Below, one piece after another: positions 11,166 through 19,017 of a DNA stretch of 64,000 bases (position 1 is the stretch's first letter; each line of letters opens with the position of its first letter). The DNA is from Oceanospirillum maris DSM 6286. GTDB lineage: Bacteria; Pseudomonadota; Gammaproteobacteria; Pseudomonadales; Halomonadaceae. The stretch lies in contig NZ_AUGW01000013.1 of the NCBI RefSeq assembly GCF_000422865.1, positions 1 through 64,000 of the forward strand, read 5' to 3'. The position numbers were made by a program, and so were the translations under genes. The notes below the pieces were generated by a model, which made no database searches, was not told where the DNA came from, and saw nothing but the letters and a program-made list of their open reading frames with translations.

Positions 11166-11765
11166 CTAGCGTGTCACGCGATAAATGGCTACTTCGCCAA
11201 AAAGGTTCGGCCACATATTGGTCGCCCAGTGGCTTTCATGCTCACTATTGCCCACGGCTCGATCGATAATACGCAGATTTCGGCTTTGACAAAGCTGTTC
11301 AAAATCTCGAAAGGTCGATAAGTGGATGTTAGGCGTGTTGTACCACGTATGTGGTAGCGATTTGGACACCGGCATTTCACCTTTTACTGCCAAATAAAAC
11401 CGGCAGCGCCAGTAGGCAAAGTTAGGAAAAGTAACAATGCACTCTTTACCAACTCGCAGCATCTCTTCTAGCATCAGGTCAGGGCGTTTCATCGCCTGTA
11501 AAGCTTGAGTCATCACGACCATGTCGTAGCTTTGGTCTTTAAAGTTGCTTAGGCCGTCATCCAAATTCTGTTCAATGACGTTGACACCTTTGGCGATACA
11601 TTCGGTGATTTTCTGGTCGTCGATCTCTAGGCCATAACCATGAACCTGCTTTTGCTCTTGCAAGAAGTAAAGCAGCTCCCCATTGCCGCAACCCAAATCA
11701 AGTACACGGCTGCTGGGTTTAATCCAGTTTTGAATAATGGCTAAATCAGGGCGGGTCAGATGCAT
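11166..11765 (-). CDS. metW: Methionine biosynthesis protein MetW
   Basis: MetW is a methyltransferase-fold partner of MetX in the acyl-homoserine step of methionine synthesis. The 199-aa protein starts [20 protein letters not shown]. It has a SAM-binding-like motif [12 protein letters not shown], then [13 protein letters not shown] and the family stretch [19 protein letters not shown]. Its start codon lies inside metX, with a 10-nt overlap in a different frame, so the two are almost certainly translationally coupled. Confidence 0.95.
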   Translation of the reverse strand: MHLTRPDLAIIQNWIKPSSRVLDLGCGNGELLYFLQEQKQVHGYGLEIDDQKITECIAKGVNVIEQNLDDGLSNFKDQSYDMVVMTQALQAMKRPDLMLEEMLRVGKECIVTFPNFAYWRCRFYLAVKGEMPVSKSLPHTWYNTPNIHLSTFRDFEQLCQSRNLRIIDRAVGNSEHESHWATNMWPNLFGEVAIYRVTR

Positions 11766-12937
11766 GGAACCTCCCCTTGTTTTTTATTGGCGTGTTCTAG
11801 TTTGTCGGCAACTCGCCCCATAAAGGCGGAGAAAATAGCCTCATAGCGTTCATTTGGAATCAAAAAAGCATCGTGGCCGTGGGGCGATTCTACACAGGCA
11901 TAGCTGACATGGCGGCCCGCTTCGGTTAAGGCGTTGACGATCTCCTCTGAGCGCGCCGGAGCAAAACGCCAGTCGGTACTAAACGATACCAATAAAAAGT
12001 TACTTTTGGCTTGAGCTAGAGCCTTGGATAGGTCACCGCCAAAAGACGCGGCAGGATCAAAATAATCTAAGGCTTTAGTCATTAGCAGGTAAGTGTTGGC
12101 ATCGAAGCTTTCTGAGAACGTATCGCCTTGATAGCGCAGGTAGCTTTCTACTTGGAATTCAACATCATAGCCAAAATTTATCTTATCGGAGCGCAGGTCT
12201 CGGCCAAACTTATCACCCATGGAGTGTTCAGACAGATAGGTAATATGTCCCACCATTCGTGCTAAACGCAATCCGTGGCGAGGTATGGTGTCATGATCCG
12301 CATAACGGCCATCGTAGAATTCTTGATCGCTCATTATGGCCTGACGAGCCACTTCGTTAAATGCAATATTCTGGGCAGATAAGCGAGGTGCAGCGGCAAT
12401 AACGACGGCGTTCAAGAGCCGATTTGGATACAAAATAGACCATTGCAAAGCTTGCATACCGCCTAAGCTACCGCCAACAACCGCAGCCCAGATATCAATA
12501 TTAAGATAATCAGCAAGGCATGCTTGGCTATTAACCCAATCGGTGACGGTCATCACGGGGAAATCTGGCCCGAAGGTTTTGCCTGAATCTGGGTTTATCG
12601 AGGTGGGGCCGGTTGAGCCGCTGCAGCCACCAAGATTATTCAGGCAAACCACGTAAAAGCGGTTGGTATCAATGCACTTGCCGGGGCCAATATAAGCATC
12701 CCACCAGCCAGGTTTCCGGTCATCGGGGGAGTGATAGCCTGCTGCATGGTGTGTGCCGCTTAGGGCGTGACAAATCAGCACTGCATTCGAGCGATCAGCA
12801 TTTAGCGTGCCGTAGGTTTCGTAGATGAGTTCGTAGCGATCAAGCTTACGACCACAGGTGAGTTCCAGCGGGGTGTTAAAGCGCGCGATCTGCGGTTCAA
12901 CAATACCGACAGAATCTTCAGGAATCGCATTAGGCAT
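11756..12937 (-). CDS. metX: Homoserine O-acyltransferase MetX
   Basis: MetX acylates homoserine, the first committed step of methionine synthesis. The 393-aa alpha/beta hydrolase has [24 protein letters not shown], a nucleophile elbow [10 protein letters not shown] (Ser157) and a C-terminal HGHDAFL with the catalytic histidine. The companion metW favours the type seen in pseudomonads, which has been assigned as an O-succinyltransferase. I cannot settle acetyl- versus succinyl-CoA use from sequence alone. No known methionine riboswitch was recognised in the 250-base leader. Confidence 0.93.
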   Translation of the reverse strand: MPNAIPEDSVGIVEPQIARFNTPLELTCGRKLDRYELIYETYGTLNADRSNAVLICHALSGTHHAAGYHSPDDRKPGWWDAYIGPGKCIDTNRFYVVCLNNLGGCSGSTGPTSINPDSGKTFGPDFPVMTVTDWVNSQACLADYLNIDIWAAVVGGSLGGMQALQWSILYPNRLLNAVVIAAAPRLSAQNIAFNEVARQAIMSDQEFYDGRYADHDTIPRHGLRLARMVGHITYLSEHSMGDKFGRDLRSDKINFGYDVEFQVESYLRYQGDTFSESFDANTYLLMTKALDYFDPAASFGGDLSKALAQAKSNFLLVSFSTDWRFAPARSEEIVNALTEAGRHVSYACVESPHGHDAFLIPNERYEAIFSAFMGRVADKLEHANKKQGEVPCI

Positions 12938-13184
12938 TTCCTAGGATCTTCCTCAATCAAGATGTCTGCGGACGGCTTAGCCTTCCCTGTGAATATTATG
13001 TTAAAACACAGAGATACAAGCCGCAGAAAGGCACACTGTAACATAAAATTTGATAAATAAGGCACCGCTTTATTGCGTAATACCTTACGTAAACGTTGGA
13101 AAGTGGCAGGCTAAAGGCATTCTTGTCACGCACAAAAAAGGGAGGCAAAGCCTCCCTGCTAAGTCGATTAAAATCGTAGGAAAT

Positions 13185-13778
13185 TTATAAACCCGCAATC
13201 AAATGACGAGGCATTCCTGACATTTGGCCAATCGTACCTATCACCATAATCTCAATAACATTGATGGTAATAAAGACAAAAATAGGTGATAGATCTAAAC
13301 CGCCTAAAGAAGGCAGAATATTACGCACTGGGCCTAAGACGGGTTCGGTGATTTGGTAAACTAACATCGCACCAGGGTGGCTACTTTGTGGTGCAACCCA
13401 GCTTAAAATAATCGAGCCGATAAGCGCATAAAAGTAGATATCCAGCAGCGTTGTAATAACACCTGTAAGGGCACCGAGTAGTAGGCCAATAGTCGGTGGC
13501 ATTCCACCGCTTGCAATAAGATAAACCACTGCTAAGCCCACCGCTTTGACCAAAAAAGCGATCGTTAACGTTGCAAGATCAATACGGCCTATGGGCTTAA
13601 TGACTTTTTGTAGAGGCCTCACCAAAGGCGACGTCGCCTTGGCAAGAGCCTGAGAAATCGGGTTGTAAAAGTCTGCTTTTGAGAACTGCAAAATAAAGCG
13701 CAGTACTACGATAAAAAGGTAAAGATTAACAAGGGTCATTACCAGAAAAACGCCGGCACTACCTACGGACTGTCCCAT
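13185..13778 (-). CDS. YggT family membrane protein
   Basis: A 197-aa integral membrane protein with two YGGT repeats, each carrying paired membrane helices (LVNLYLFIVVLRFILQF; TTLLDIYFYALIGSIILSW) and the motifs NPISQ and TEPVLGPVRNILP. In relatives it is linked to osmotic tolerance and cell division, but the function is not settled. The start MGQSVGSAG at 13778 follows GGAG; the longer reading to 13850 is basic and unconserved-looking. It normally follows proC, which is absent here. Confidence 0.9.
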   Translation of the reverse strand: MGQSVGSAGVFLVMTLVNLYLFIVVLRFILQFSKADFYNPISQALAKATSPLVRPLQKVIKPIGRIDLATLTIAFLVKAVGLAVVYLIASGGMPPTIGLLLGALTGVITTLLDIYFYALIGSIILSWVAPQSSHPGAMLVYQITEPVLGPVRNILPSLGGLDLSPIFVFITINVIEIMVIGTIGQMSGMPRHLIAGL

Positions 13779-13920
13779 CAAACTGGTGCTCCAAAGCTGG
13801 GTCTTGTGAAATCGTATGAGGTGATATTTGATTCGGTAACGGTGCGCCATAACATCTTACGGTTCACTGCGTTTTTCGCGATCAATATCCCTGCCTTATT
13901 GTATGGAGGTAAAAGCGCTT

Positions 13921-13963
13921 ATTTCCACCTTTAATCGGCAACTTTCCATCTTTAATCGGCAAT
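13921..13963. repeat. Tandem duplication of about 21 bp in the yggT-yggS gap
   Basis: Two adjacent copies read TTTCCACCTTTAATCGGCAA and TTTCCATCTTTAATCGGCAA. They lie in the 236-base gap where proC is expected by synteny. Confidence 0.85.
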
Positions 13964-14014
13964 AAAGGCAAATTAAGCGTCATTTGTTTGCTACGAGATG
14001 GCATTCCTCCCTTT

Positions 14015-14719
14015 CTAGATGGTTGGGGCGTAGTCCCGTGCGCCAAAAATAGCCGTACCAATGCGAACCATCGTCGAGCCTTCTGCAATAGCCGCTTCTA
14101 AGTCACCGCTCATGCCCATCGAAAGGGTATCCAGTTGCGGATAATCTTTCTGTAGCGCAGTTAGGGCTTTTTGAAGCTCCGCCAAGGGTTTTCGTTGTTC
14201 AGCCAATGTCTCCGCAGGCGCAGGAATAGCCATTAACCCCCGTAGTGTTAGATTGGGTAGTGCTGCAATCTCTTTTGCGAGTTCTGGCAAGGTTTCTGGT
14301 GCCACGCCGGATTTACTCTCTTCACGGCTAATATTAACCTGCAGGCAGATATTTAGCGGCGGCATATCCTCCGGGCGCTGCTCACTTAGGCGACGGGCGA
14401 TTTTTAATCGATCCACGCTATGCACCCATTGAAAATTCTCTGCGATGGCGCGGGTTTTGTTTGACTGAATCGGGCCAATAAAGTGCCAGATAATGGCTAA
14501 ATCGGACAACTCTTTTTGCTTATCGAGAGATTCTTGCAAATAGTTTTCGCCAAAATCTCTCTGACCGGTGTCGTAAGCTGCCCTGAGTAACGCTGCGGGT
14601 TTGGTTTTGCTAACGGCCAATAAAGTAACGTTGGTGGCGTTTCGTTGATATTGCGCACAATGATTGTGAATCTGTTGGCGCACCTCAGAAATATTTTTGG
14701 CAATATAAGCTGTTGTCAT
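14015..14719 (-). CDS. YggS family pyridoxal-phosphate-binding protein
   Basis: A 234-aa PLP homeostasis protein (PLPBP/YggS). The lysine that binds PLP is K38 in LLAVSKTKP. Other family motifs are DFGENYLQE, WHFIGPIQSNK, NISREESKSG, RGLMAIP and LSMGMSGDLEAAI with the phosphate-binding GSTMVRIGTAIFG. It sits divergently beside pilT, as in pseudomonads. No enzymatic activity is known for the family. Confidence 0.94.
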   Translation of the reverse strand: MTTAYIAKNISEVRQQIHNHCAQYQRNATNVTLLAVSKTKPAALLRAAYDTGQRDFGENYLQESLDKQKELSDLAIIWHFIGPIQSNKTRAIAENFQWVHSVDRLKIARRLSEQRPEDMPPLNICLQVNISREESKSGVAPETLPELAKEIAALPNLTLRGLMAIPAPAETLAEQRKPLAELQKALTALQKDYPQLDTLSMGMSGDLEAAIAEGSTMVRIGTAIFGARDYAPTI

Positions 14720-14823
14720 TAAATTCTGTATCCCGTGACGATGTTTTTAATGGTTAAGAGTTTTTAACGGTCAGTGTAAAAGCGGATATAGAGCGAACTT
14801 ATCTACTCAGGATGTTATGTAAT

Positions 14824-15867
14824 ATGGATATTACCGAACTGCTCACCTTTAGTGTAAAACAAGGTGCTTCTGACCTGCACTTATCTTCTGATATGCCCCC
14901 TATGATACGTGTCGACGGTGATATGCGCCGTATCAATACGCCTCCCCTGGGCGACCAGGATATACGCCTTATGATTAAAGGCATTATGAACGACAAGCAG
15001 CGTCAGGATTATGAGGCATTATTAGAAATCGACTTCTCTTTTGATCTGTCATCACTGTCACGATTTAGGGTGAATGCTTTTCATCATAGCAGAGGCGCTG
15101 GAGCTGTTTTTCGTATCATACCTCATCGTATTCTCAGCTTGGATCAGCTTGGTATGGGGGCTATTTTTCAAAAGCTTGCAATGCTTTCTAGGGGACTTGT
15201 GCTGGTTACTGGTTCTACAGGCTCTGGCAAAACAACGAGCCTTGCGGCCATGCTGGATTATATCAATGAGCGGAAAAGCCAGCATATTCTTACGATTGAA
15301 GATCCCATCGAGTTTATCCATAAGAGTAAAAAGAGCCTTATTACTCAGCGAGAAGTCTCTAGAGATACGCATAGTTTTAGTGCAGCCCTGCGTTCTGCGT
15401 TAAGGGAAGATCCCGATATCATTCTAGTGGGTGAAATGCGTGATCTAGAAACCATTCGATTGGCATTAACGGCGGCAGAGACAGGCCATATGGTATTTGG
15501 CACGGTGCATACAAGTTCTGCGGCTAAAACCATTGATCGAATTATTGATGTTTTTCCTGCTGAAGAAAAATTGATGGTGCGATCCATGTTGTCGGAGTCG
15601 CTGCAGGGCGTAGTATCGCAAACCTTGTTGAAGAAAGTCGGCGGCGGTCGAGTGGCTGCCCATGAGATTATGATCGCGACACCCGCTATCAGAAATTTAA
15701 TTCGAGAAGATAAAACGGCTCAGATGAATTCAGTGATTCAAACCGGTAGCCATCAAGGTATGCAGACAATGGATCAATGTTTGCGCCTTATGCTCAATGA
15801 AGGGCTGATTACTCAGGAAATTGCCGGAGAGAGCGGGGTGAATCTTGAGATGCACTCATCCTATTGA
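14824..15867 (+). CDS. pilT: Type IV pilus retraction ATPase PilT
   Basis: A cytoplasmic hexameric ATPase that powers pilus retraction and twitching. The 347-aa protein has MDITELL and SDLHLSSDMPPMIRVDGD at the N-terminus, a Walker A GSTGSGKTT (from residue 130), an Asp box TIEDPIEF, a Walker B DIILVGEMRD and the His box TAAETGHMVFGTVHTSSA. It has the PilT hallmark AIRNLIRE near the C-terminus. An ATG 12 nt earlier (14812) is possible, but it would place the AGGA against the start. No pilU follows, unlike in Pseudomonas. Confidence 0.93.
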   Translation: MDITELLTFSVKQGASDLHLSSDMPPMIRVDGDMRRINTPPLGDQDIRLMIKGIMNDKQRQDYEALLEIDFSFDLSSLSRFRVNAFHHSRGAGAVFRIIPHRILSLDQLGMGAIFQKLAMLSRGLVLVTGSTGSGKTTSLAAMLDYINERKSQHILTIEDPIEFIHKSKKSLITQREVSRDTHSFSAALRSALREDPDIILVGEMRDLETIRLALTAAETGHMVFGTVHTSSAAKTIDRIIDVFPAEEKLMVRSMLSESLQGVVSQTLLKKVGGGRVAAHEIMIATPAIRNLIREDKTAQMNSVIQTGSHQGMQTMDQCLRLMLNEGLITQEIAGESGVNLEMHSSY

Positions 15868-15869
15868 TC

Positions 15870-15896
15870 GCAGTCTTGGGTCGGCAGTCTTGGGTC
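15870..15896. repeat. Tandem duplication of a 13-bp unit after pilT
   Basis: GCAGTCTTGGGTC occurs twice with a 14-bp period, starting 3 nt after the pilT stop codon. Confidence 0.85.
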
Positions 15897-15981
15897 AATA
15901 ATCCTGAATCGACAAACTTAAATAGGCGTATTAGGTGTTAAGATCGGGTGATTCATTTCTTCTTTTATTACGAGATAAACT

Positions 15982-16659
15982 ATGACTCCTTGGACGCATT
16001 TAGGCACTGCCGTTATACCGAATAATGGTGGCGAACTTGAATTAACTCAGCGCGATAAAGAATTTTCTATTCACTTAAAAGGTGTCCGTGGAGAACTAAT
16101 GAATAGCCGGATGCATAGCTCTGAACTTGCTTTGTCTGAGTTAGGCTGTGCCCATGTGAAAAATACTGAAAATGCCAAAGTATTAGTCGGCGGTATGGGA
16201 ATGGGATTCACCTTGGCGGCAGCGTTGAAGGCCATAACCGCAAGCTCTAATGTTGTTGTGGCTGAATTAGTGCCCGAGGTTATTGAGTGGAACCGAGGCC
16301 CGCTAGGGGAATGTGCGGGTAATCCCTTGAATGATAGTCGCGTAATTCTTCATTTAGGTGATGTGGCGGAGCTGTTTAAAGCAAAGCAGCCTGCCTTTGA
16401 TGCCGTTTTACTGGATGTGGATAACGGCCCTGAGGGTTTTACCCACGGCGATAATAATAATTTATATTCACTTGAGAGTCTTTCAGCCATTAGGCAAACC
16501 CTACGGCCCCGTGGTGTTTTGGCAGTGTGGTCAGGCTGGCATGATCCAAAATTTACCACGCATCTTAAAAAAGCTAAATTTAAGGTTCAAACTAAAACGG
16601 TGAGAGCCCATAACGGCAAAGGCAATCGGTATACCATTTATTTGGCAGAAAAATCGTAA
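15982..16659 (+). CDS. Spermidine-synthase-like methyltransferase-fold protein
   Basis: A 225-aa Rossmann-fold protein with the glycine-rich nucleotide loop VLVGGMGMGFTLAAAL, an acidic strand end VVAELVPEVIEWN and FDAVLLDVDNGPEG. This layout is typical of the spermidine synthase/SAM methyltransferase superfamily. It lacks an obvious polyamine-binding set, and many relatives are annotated only as spermidine synthase-like, so the substrate is unknown. A short GAGATAAACT precedes the ATG. It stands alone between pilT and the helicase gene. Confidence 0.75.
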   Translation: MTPWTHLGTAVIPNNGGELELTQRDKEFSIHLKGVRGELMNSRMHSSELALSELGCAHVKNTENAKVLVGGMGMGFTLAAALKAITASSNVVVAELVPEVIEWNRGPLGECAGNPLNDSRVILHLGDVAELFKAKQPAFDAVLLDVDNGPEGFTHGDNNNLYSLESLSAIRQTLRPRGVLAVWSGWHDPKFTTHLKKAKFKVQTKTVRAHNGKGNRYTIYLAEKS

Positions 16660-17017
16660 TAAATACTACGATTTACGTTTTATGTAATTATTTTAATATG
16701 GACGTATTATTGCTCTGGCCTGCGCTGGTTTTGTATTGATTTTATTTTTGATAAGTTGTGGTGCCTGGTTGTCTTGGCGTTAATTATATCCACTATAAAT
16801 AGCGCTTTTTTATCTGCCTCAGCCCTTGGCTGTGCTATGCTTCCCAGCATTATTAATGTGTAGCGATGAATAGACATTAAGTAGAAATTAAAGAGGGTCT
16901 GAGTTTCATCAGACTTCTTATATCCCCCTGATAAAAGTGCTCAACCAAGATGCCATACGTCATGTTAGCGGCTTTGGTTAACGCTTTGATTCTGTAAGTA
17001 TTTTTGAGGTGTAGTCT
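16660..17017. other. Long AT-rich leader before the DEAD-box helicase gene
   Basis: A 358-base gap without a convincing gene. It contains a small hairpin at 16897-16914 (GTCTGA/TCAGAC) with no T-run, and AT-rich tracts that may hold the promoter. Long 5' leaders are known for some cold-induced RNA helicase genes, but nothing here proves such control. Confidence 0.4.
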
Positions 17018-18403
17018 TTGTTTACCGAGCTTTCCCTGCATGAACGCCTAATGTTGGCGTTGGACAAACTAGCGTTTAGCGAACCCACTCCGGTTCAGCT
17101 AAAAGCGATTCCCGCGGCGATGACAAAAAAAGATCTGCTCGTCAGTGCAGAAACCGGTAGCGGTAAAACAGCAGCTTTTTTACTGCCAATGCTGCATCAC
17201 TTCCTCAATAACCCTGAGCCAAATACTGGCACTCGTGCGCTAATTTTGGCGCCGACCCGTGAATTAGTTCGTCAGATTTATAAGCACTTTACTGAGCTAT
17301 CTGCATTTACTCATGTTAAAGCGGCTTGGATTATTGGTGGTGAAACCTTTAAATTTCAAAAGGCGATGCTGCGTAAAAACCCAGAAATTATTATTGCAAC
17401 ACCGGGGCGTATTCTTGAGCATTTGCAGAAAGAATCACTGGATCTTAACGACCTAGAGTTTCTGGTATTAGATGAAGCTGACCGTATGCTTGATATGGGG
17501 TTAAGCGAAGAAGTATTAAATATTGTCGATTTTTGCCGTAAAGAACGACAAACTATGCTGTTCTCCGCCACACTGAACCATCGTGGCGTGCGTGGTGTTG
17601 CTGATCGTGTTTTGGCCGATCCTGAAACGATAATGGTTAACACCGTACGTGACCAGCATGAAGGTATTACTCAGCAGTATTTGCTTGCGGACGATACCAA
17701 GCATAAAAATGACTTACTGGTGCGCTTGCTGCATGATCGTAAATATCAAAAAGCACTCGTTTTCGTCAATAAACGGGTCGATGCGGATCGTTTGGGCGGT
17801 TATCTCCGCTATAAGGATTTACGTGCGGGAGTTCTGCATGGTGAAATGGATCAGGATCAACGTAATCACGTTATGAATCTGATGCGTCGTGGCAATATCG
17901 ACGTACTTGTGGCGACTGATGTTGCTGCTCGTGGTCTGGATATCTCCGGTGTAGAGCTGGTGGTTAACTACGATATGGCTCGCAAAGGTGATGATTATGT
18001 TCACCGTATTGGTCGTACAGGCCGCGCTGGCGAACAGGGTACAGCCGTATCCATGATTACCACTTACGAGTGGAATCTTAAGGCTGCAATTGAACGTTAT
18101 CTGCAGGTACGTTTTGAATTGGTAAAAGTTAAAGGTCTTGAAGGCAAATATAAAGGCCCAAGAGATGTGCGTGGTAATGGAAAAATAGTGGGCAAGAAAA
18201 AAGCCGCTAAAACCACCACAGAGAAAAAAGCGTTAAAAGATAAGAAAAAAGGCCAAGAGAAAAAAGCGCAAAAACGTCAGCAGAAAAAAGCTGAAGGCGG
18301 TAGTGTGAAGAAACAGCAAACAGCTCCCGTTGATCGTAAAAGTGTTGGCTTTGGCATGATTCGCAAACGGGCTGAAACAGACTTTAAGCCTGAAGAAGAT
18401 TAA
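17018..18403 (+). CDS. DEAD-box ATP-dependent RNA helicase
   Basis: A 461-aa RNA helicase. It has the Q motif (FSEPTPVQLKAIP), motif I SAETGSGKT (about 43-51), APTRELVRQ, TPGRILEHL, VLDEADRML, FSATL, VFVNKR, ATDVAARGLDI and HRIGRTGRAG. After about residue 375 comes a lysine-rich, low-complexity tail, probably an RNA-binding extension. Translation starts at an unusual TTG, supported by GAGGTG 6 nt before it. The family is sure; assignment to SrmB, RhlB or another branch is not. Confidence 0.93.
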   Translation: MFTELSLHERLMLALDKLAFSEPTPVQLKAIPAAMTKKDLLVSAETGSGKTAAFLLPMLHHFLNNPEPNTGTRALILAPTRELVRQIYKHFTELSAFTHVKAAWIIGGETFKFQKAMLRKNPEIIIATPGRILEHLQKESLDLNDLEFLVLDEADRMLDMGLSEEVLNIVDFCRKERQTMLFSATLNHRGVRGVADRVLADPETIMVNTVRDQHEGITQQYLLADDTKHKNDLLVRLLHDRKYQKALVFVNKRVDADRLGGYLRYKDLRAGVLHGEMDQDQRNHVMNLMRRGNIDVLVATDVAARGLDISGVELVVNYDMARKGDDYVHRIGRTGRAGEQGTAVSMITTYEWNLKAAIERYLQVRFELVKVKGLEGKYKGPRDVRGNGKIVGKKKAAKTTTEKKALKDKKKGQEKKAQKRQQKKAEGGSVKKQQTAPVDRKSVGFGMIRKRAETDFKPEED

Positions 18404-18430
18404 GCCTTAAGTTATTACAAATAAAATGAA

Positions 18431-18461
18431 GCGCCCCTCTTTATCGATGGGCGCTTTTTTT
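18431..18461 (+). terminator. Terminator of the DEAD-box helicase gene
   Basis: GCGCCC/GGGCGC stem followed by seven T residues, 28 nt after the stop codon. Confidence 0.88.
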
Positions 18462-18537
18462 ATGCCTGCGTTTTAGCCAGGCAGCCTGTTTTTTTAACGG
18501 ATAGCTTTTGTTGGTCAAGTAGATAGTTTTTTCAGAC

Positions 18538-18676
18538 AAAAAAATGCCCGGTGGATGAGAGGCCACCGGGCTAGACCGTGATTAGCTTGATGAGGAGATA
18601 AACCAGTAAAACGGGAACCTGAACCTGTCAAAACATGGTTTAAATGGGCTTAAAGATTTGGCTAATCTCTAGGCTT
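18538..18676 (-). ncRNA. Fur-controlled small RNA, copy A (PrrF-like, distal)
   Basis: About 139 nt on the minus strand. Its promoter has -35 TTTACA (18706-18711), a 17-bp spacer and -10 TATCAT (18683-18688), with a Fur box over the -10. It ends in a strong terminator: GCCCGGTGG/CCACCGGGC stem (18546-18571) followed by seven T. A 5' hairpin (TAGAGATT/AATCTTTA) is followed by a 78-nt central block (18568-18645) identical to that of copy B. No open reading frame of note. Fur repression and iron-sparing action are inferred from the RyhB/PrrF precedent. Confidence 0.75.
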
Positions 18677-18679
18677 GAA

Positions 18680-18702
18680 CAAATGATAACGGTTATCATT
18701 TG
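18680..18702. promoter_or_regulatory. Fur box over promoter of sRNA copy A
   Basis: A perfect 23-bp palindrome (CAAATGATAAC-G-GTTATCATTTG) matching the classic Fur site. It covers the -10 and part of the spacer of the minus-strand promoter. A second, weaker Fur-like 7-1-7 site lies just upstream at 18719-18733 (minus strand TGAAAAC-T-ATTCTCA). Confidence 0.88.
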
Positions 18703-18804
18703 CATTGTAAAGCCTTTTTGAGAATAGTTTTCATTTGTGCGTTTTAAGGAGAAAACCTTTAAAGGGGCGCTTTTTAACGGGAGCGGCACTCTTAAAAAGA
18801 AGAC

Positions 18805-18943
18805 AAAAAAATGCCCAGCGAATGGGAGTTCACTGGGCTAGACCGTGATTAGCTTGATGAGGAGATAAACCAGTAAAACGGGAACCTGAACCTGTCAAAA
18901 CATGGTTTAAATAAGCTTAGGGATTTGGCTGATCTCTAAGCTT
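18805..18943 (-). ncRNA. Fur-controlled small RNA, copy B (PrrF-like, proximal)
   Basis: The second tandem copy, 267 bp from copy A and of equal predicted length (139 nt). It has the same promoter elements (-35 at 18973-18978, -10 at 18950-18955, 17-bp spacing). Its terminator stem differs in sequence (GCCCAGTGAA/TTCGCTGGGC) but keeps pairing through compensating changes. The 5' hairpin (AGCTTAGAGAT/ATCCCTAAGCT) also changes sequence but keeps its shape. The central 78 nt (18835-18912) match copy A exactly. This pattern argues for selection on RNA rather than on a protein. Confidence 0.75.
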
Positions 18944-18946
18944 GAA

Positions 18947-18969
18947 CAAATGATAACGGTTATCATTTG
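18947..18969. promoter_or_regulatory. Fur box over promoter of sRNA copy B
   Basis: The same 23-bp palindrome as at copy A, overlapping the -10 of the minus-strand promoter. A weaker second Fur-like site is at 18986-19000. Confidence 0.88.
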
Positions 18970-19017
18970 CTCTGTAAAGCCTTTTTGAGAATAGTTTTCA
19001 TTTGCTTTTATGTCCTG

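Larger units (their letters stand above)
18533..19004. repeat. Tandem duplication carrying the two sRNA genes
   Basis: Copies at about 18533-18737 and 18801-19004 align over their full length, including promoters and upstream Fur-like sites. Differences are confined mainly to the terminator stem and the 5' hairpin. A dissimilar spacer of about 63 bp separates them. Confidence 0.9.

Noticed and set aside
12938-13184. Possible SAM- or SAH-type riboswitch upstream of metX
   Set aside because: Short pairings are present but none of the conserved blocks of known methionine-cycle riboswitches could be found.
16697-16783. Plus-strand frame reading like a small membrane helix (LACAGFVLILFLISCGAW)
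   Set aside because: No usable start codon in frame: a stop lies just upstream and the nearby ATG is in another frame that ends after 13 codons.
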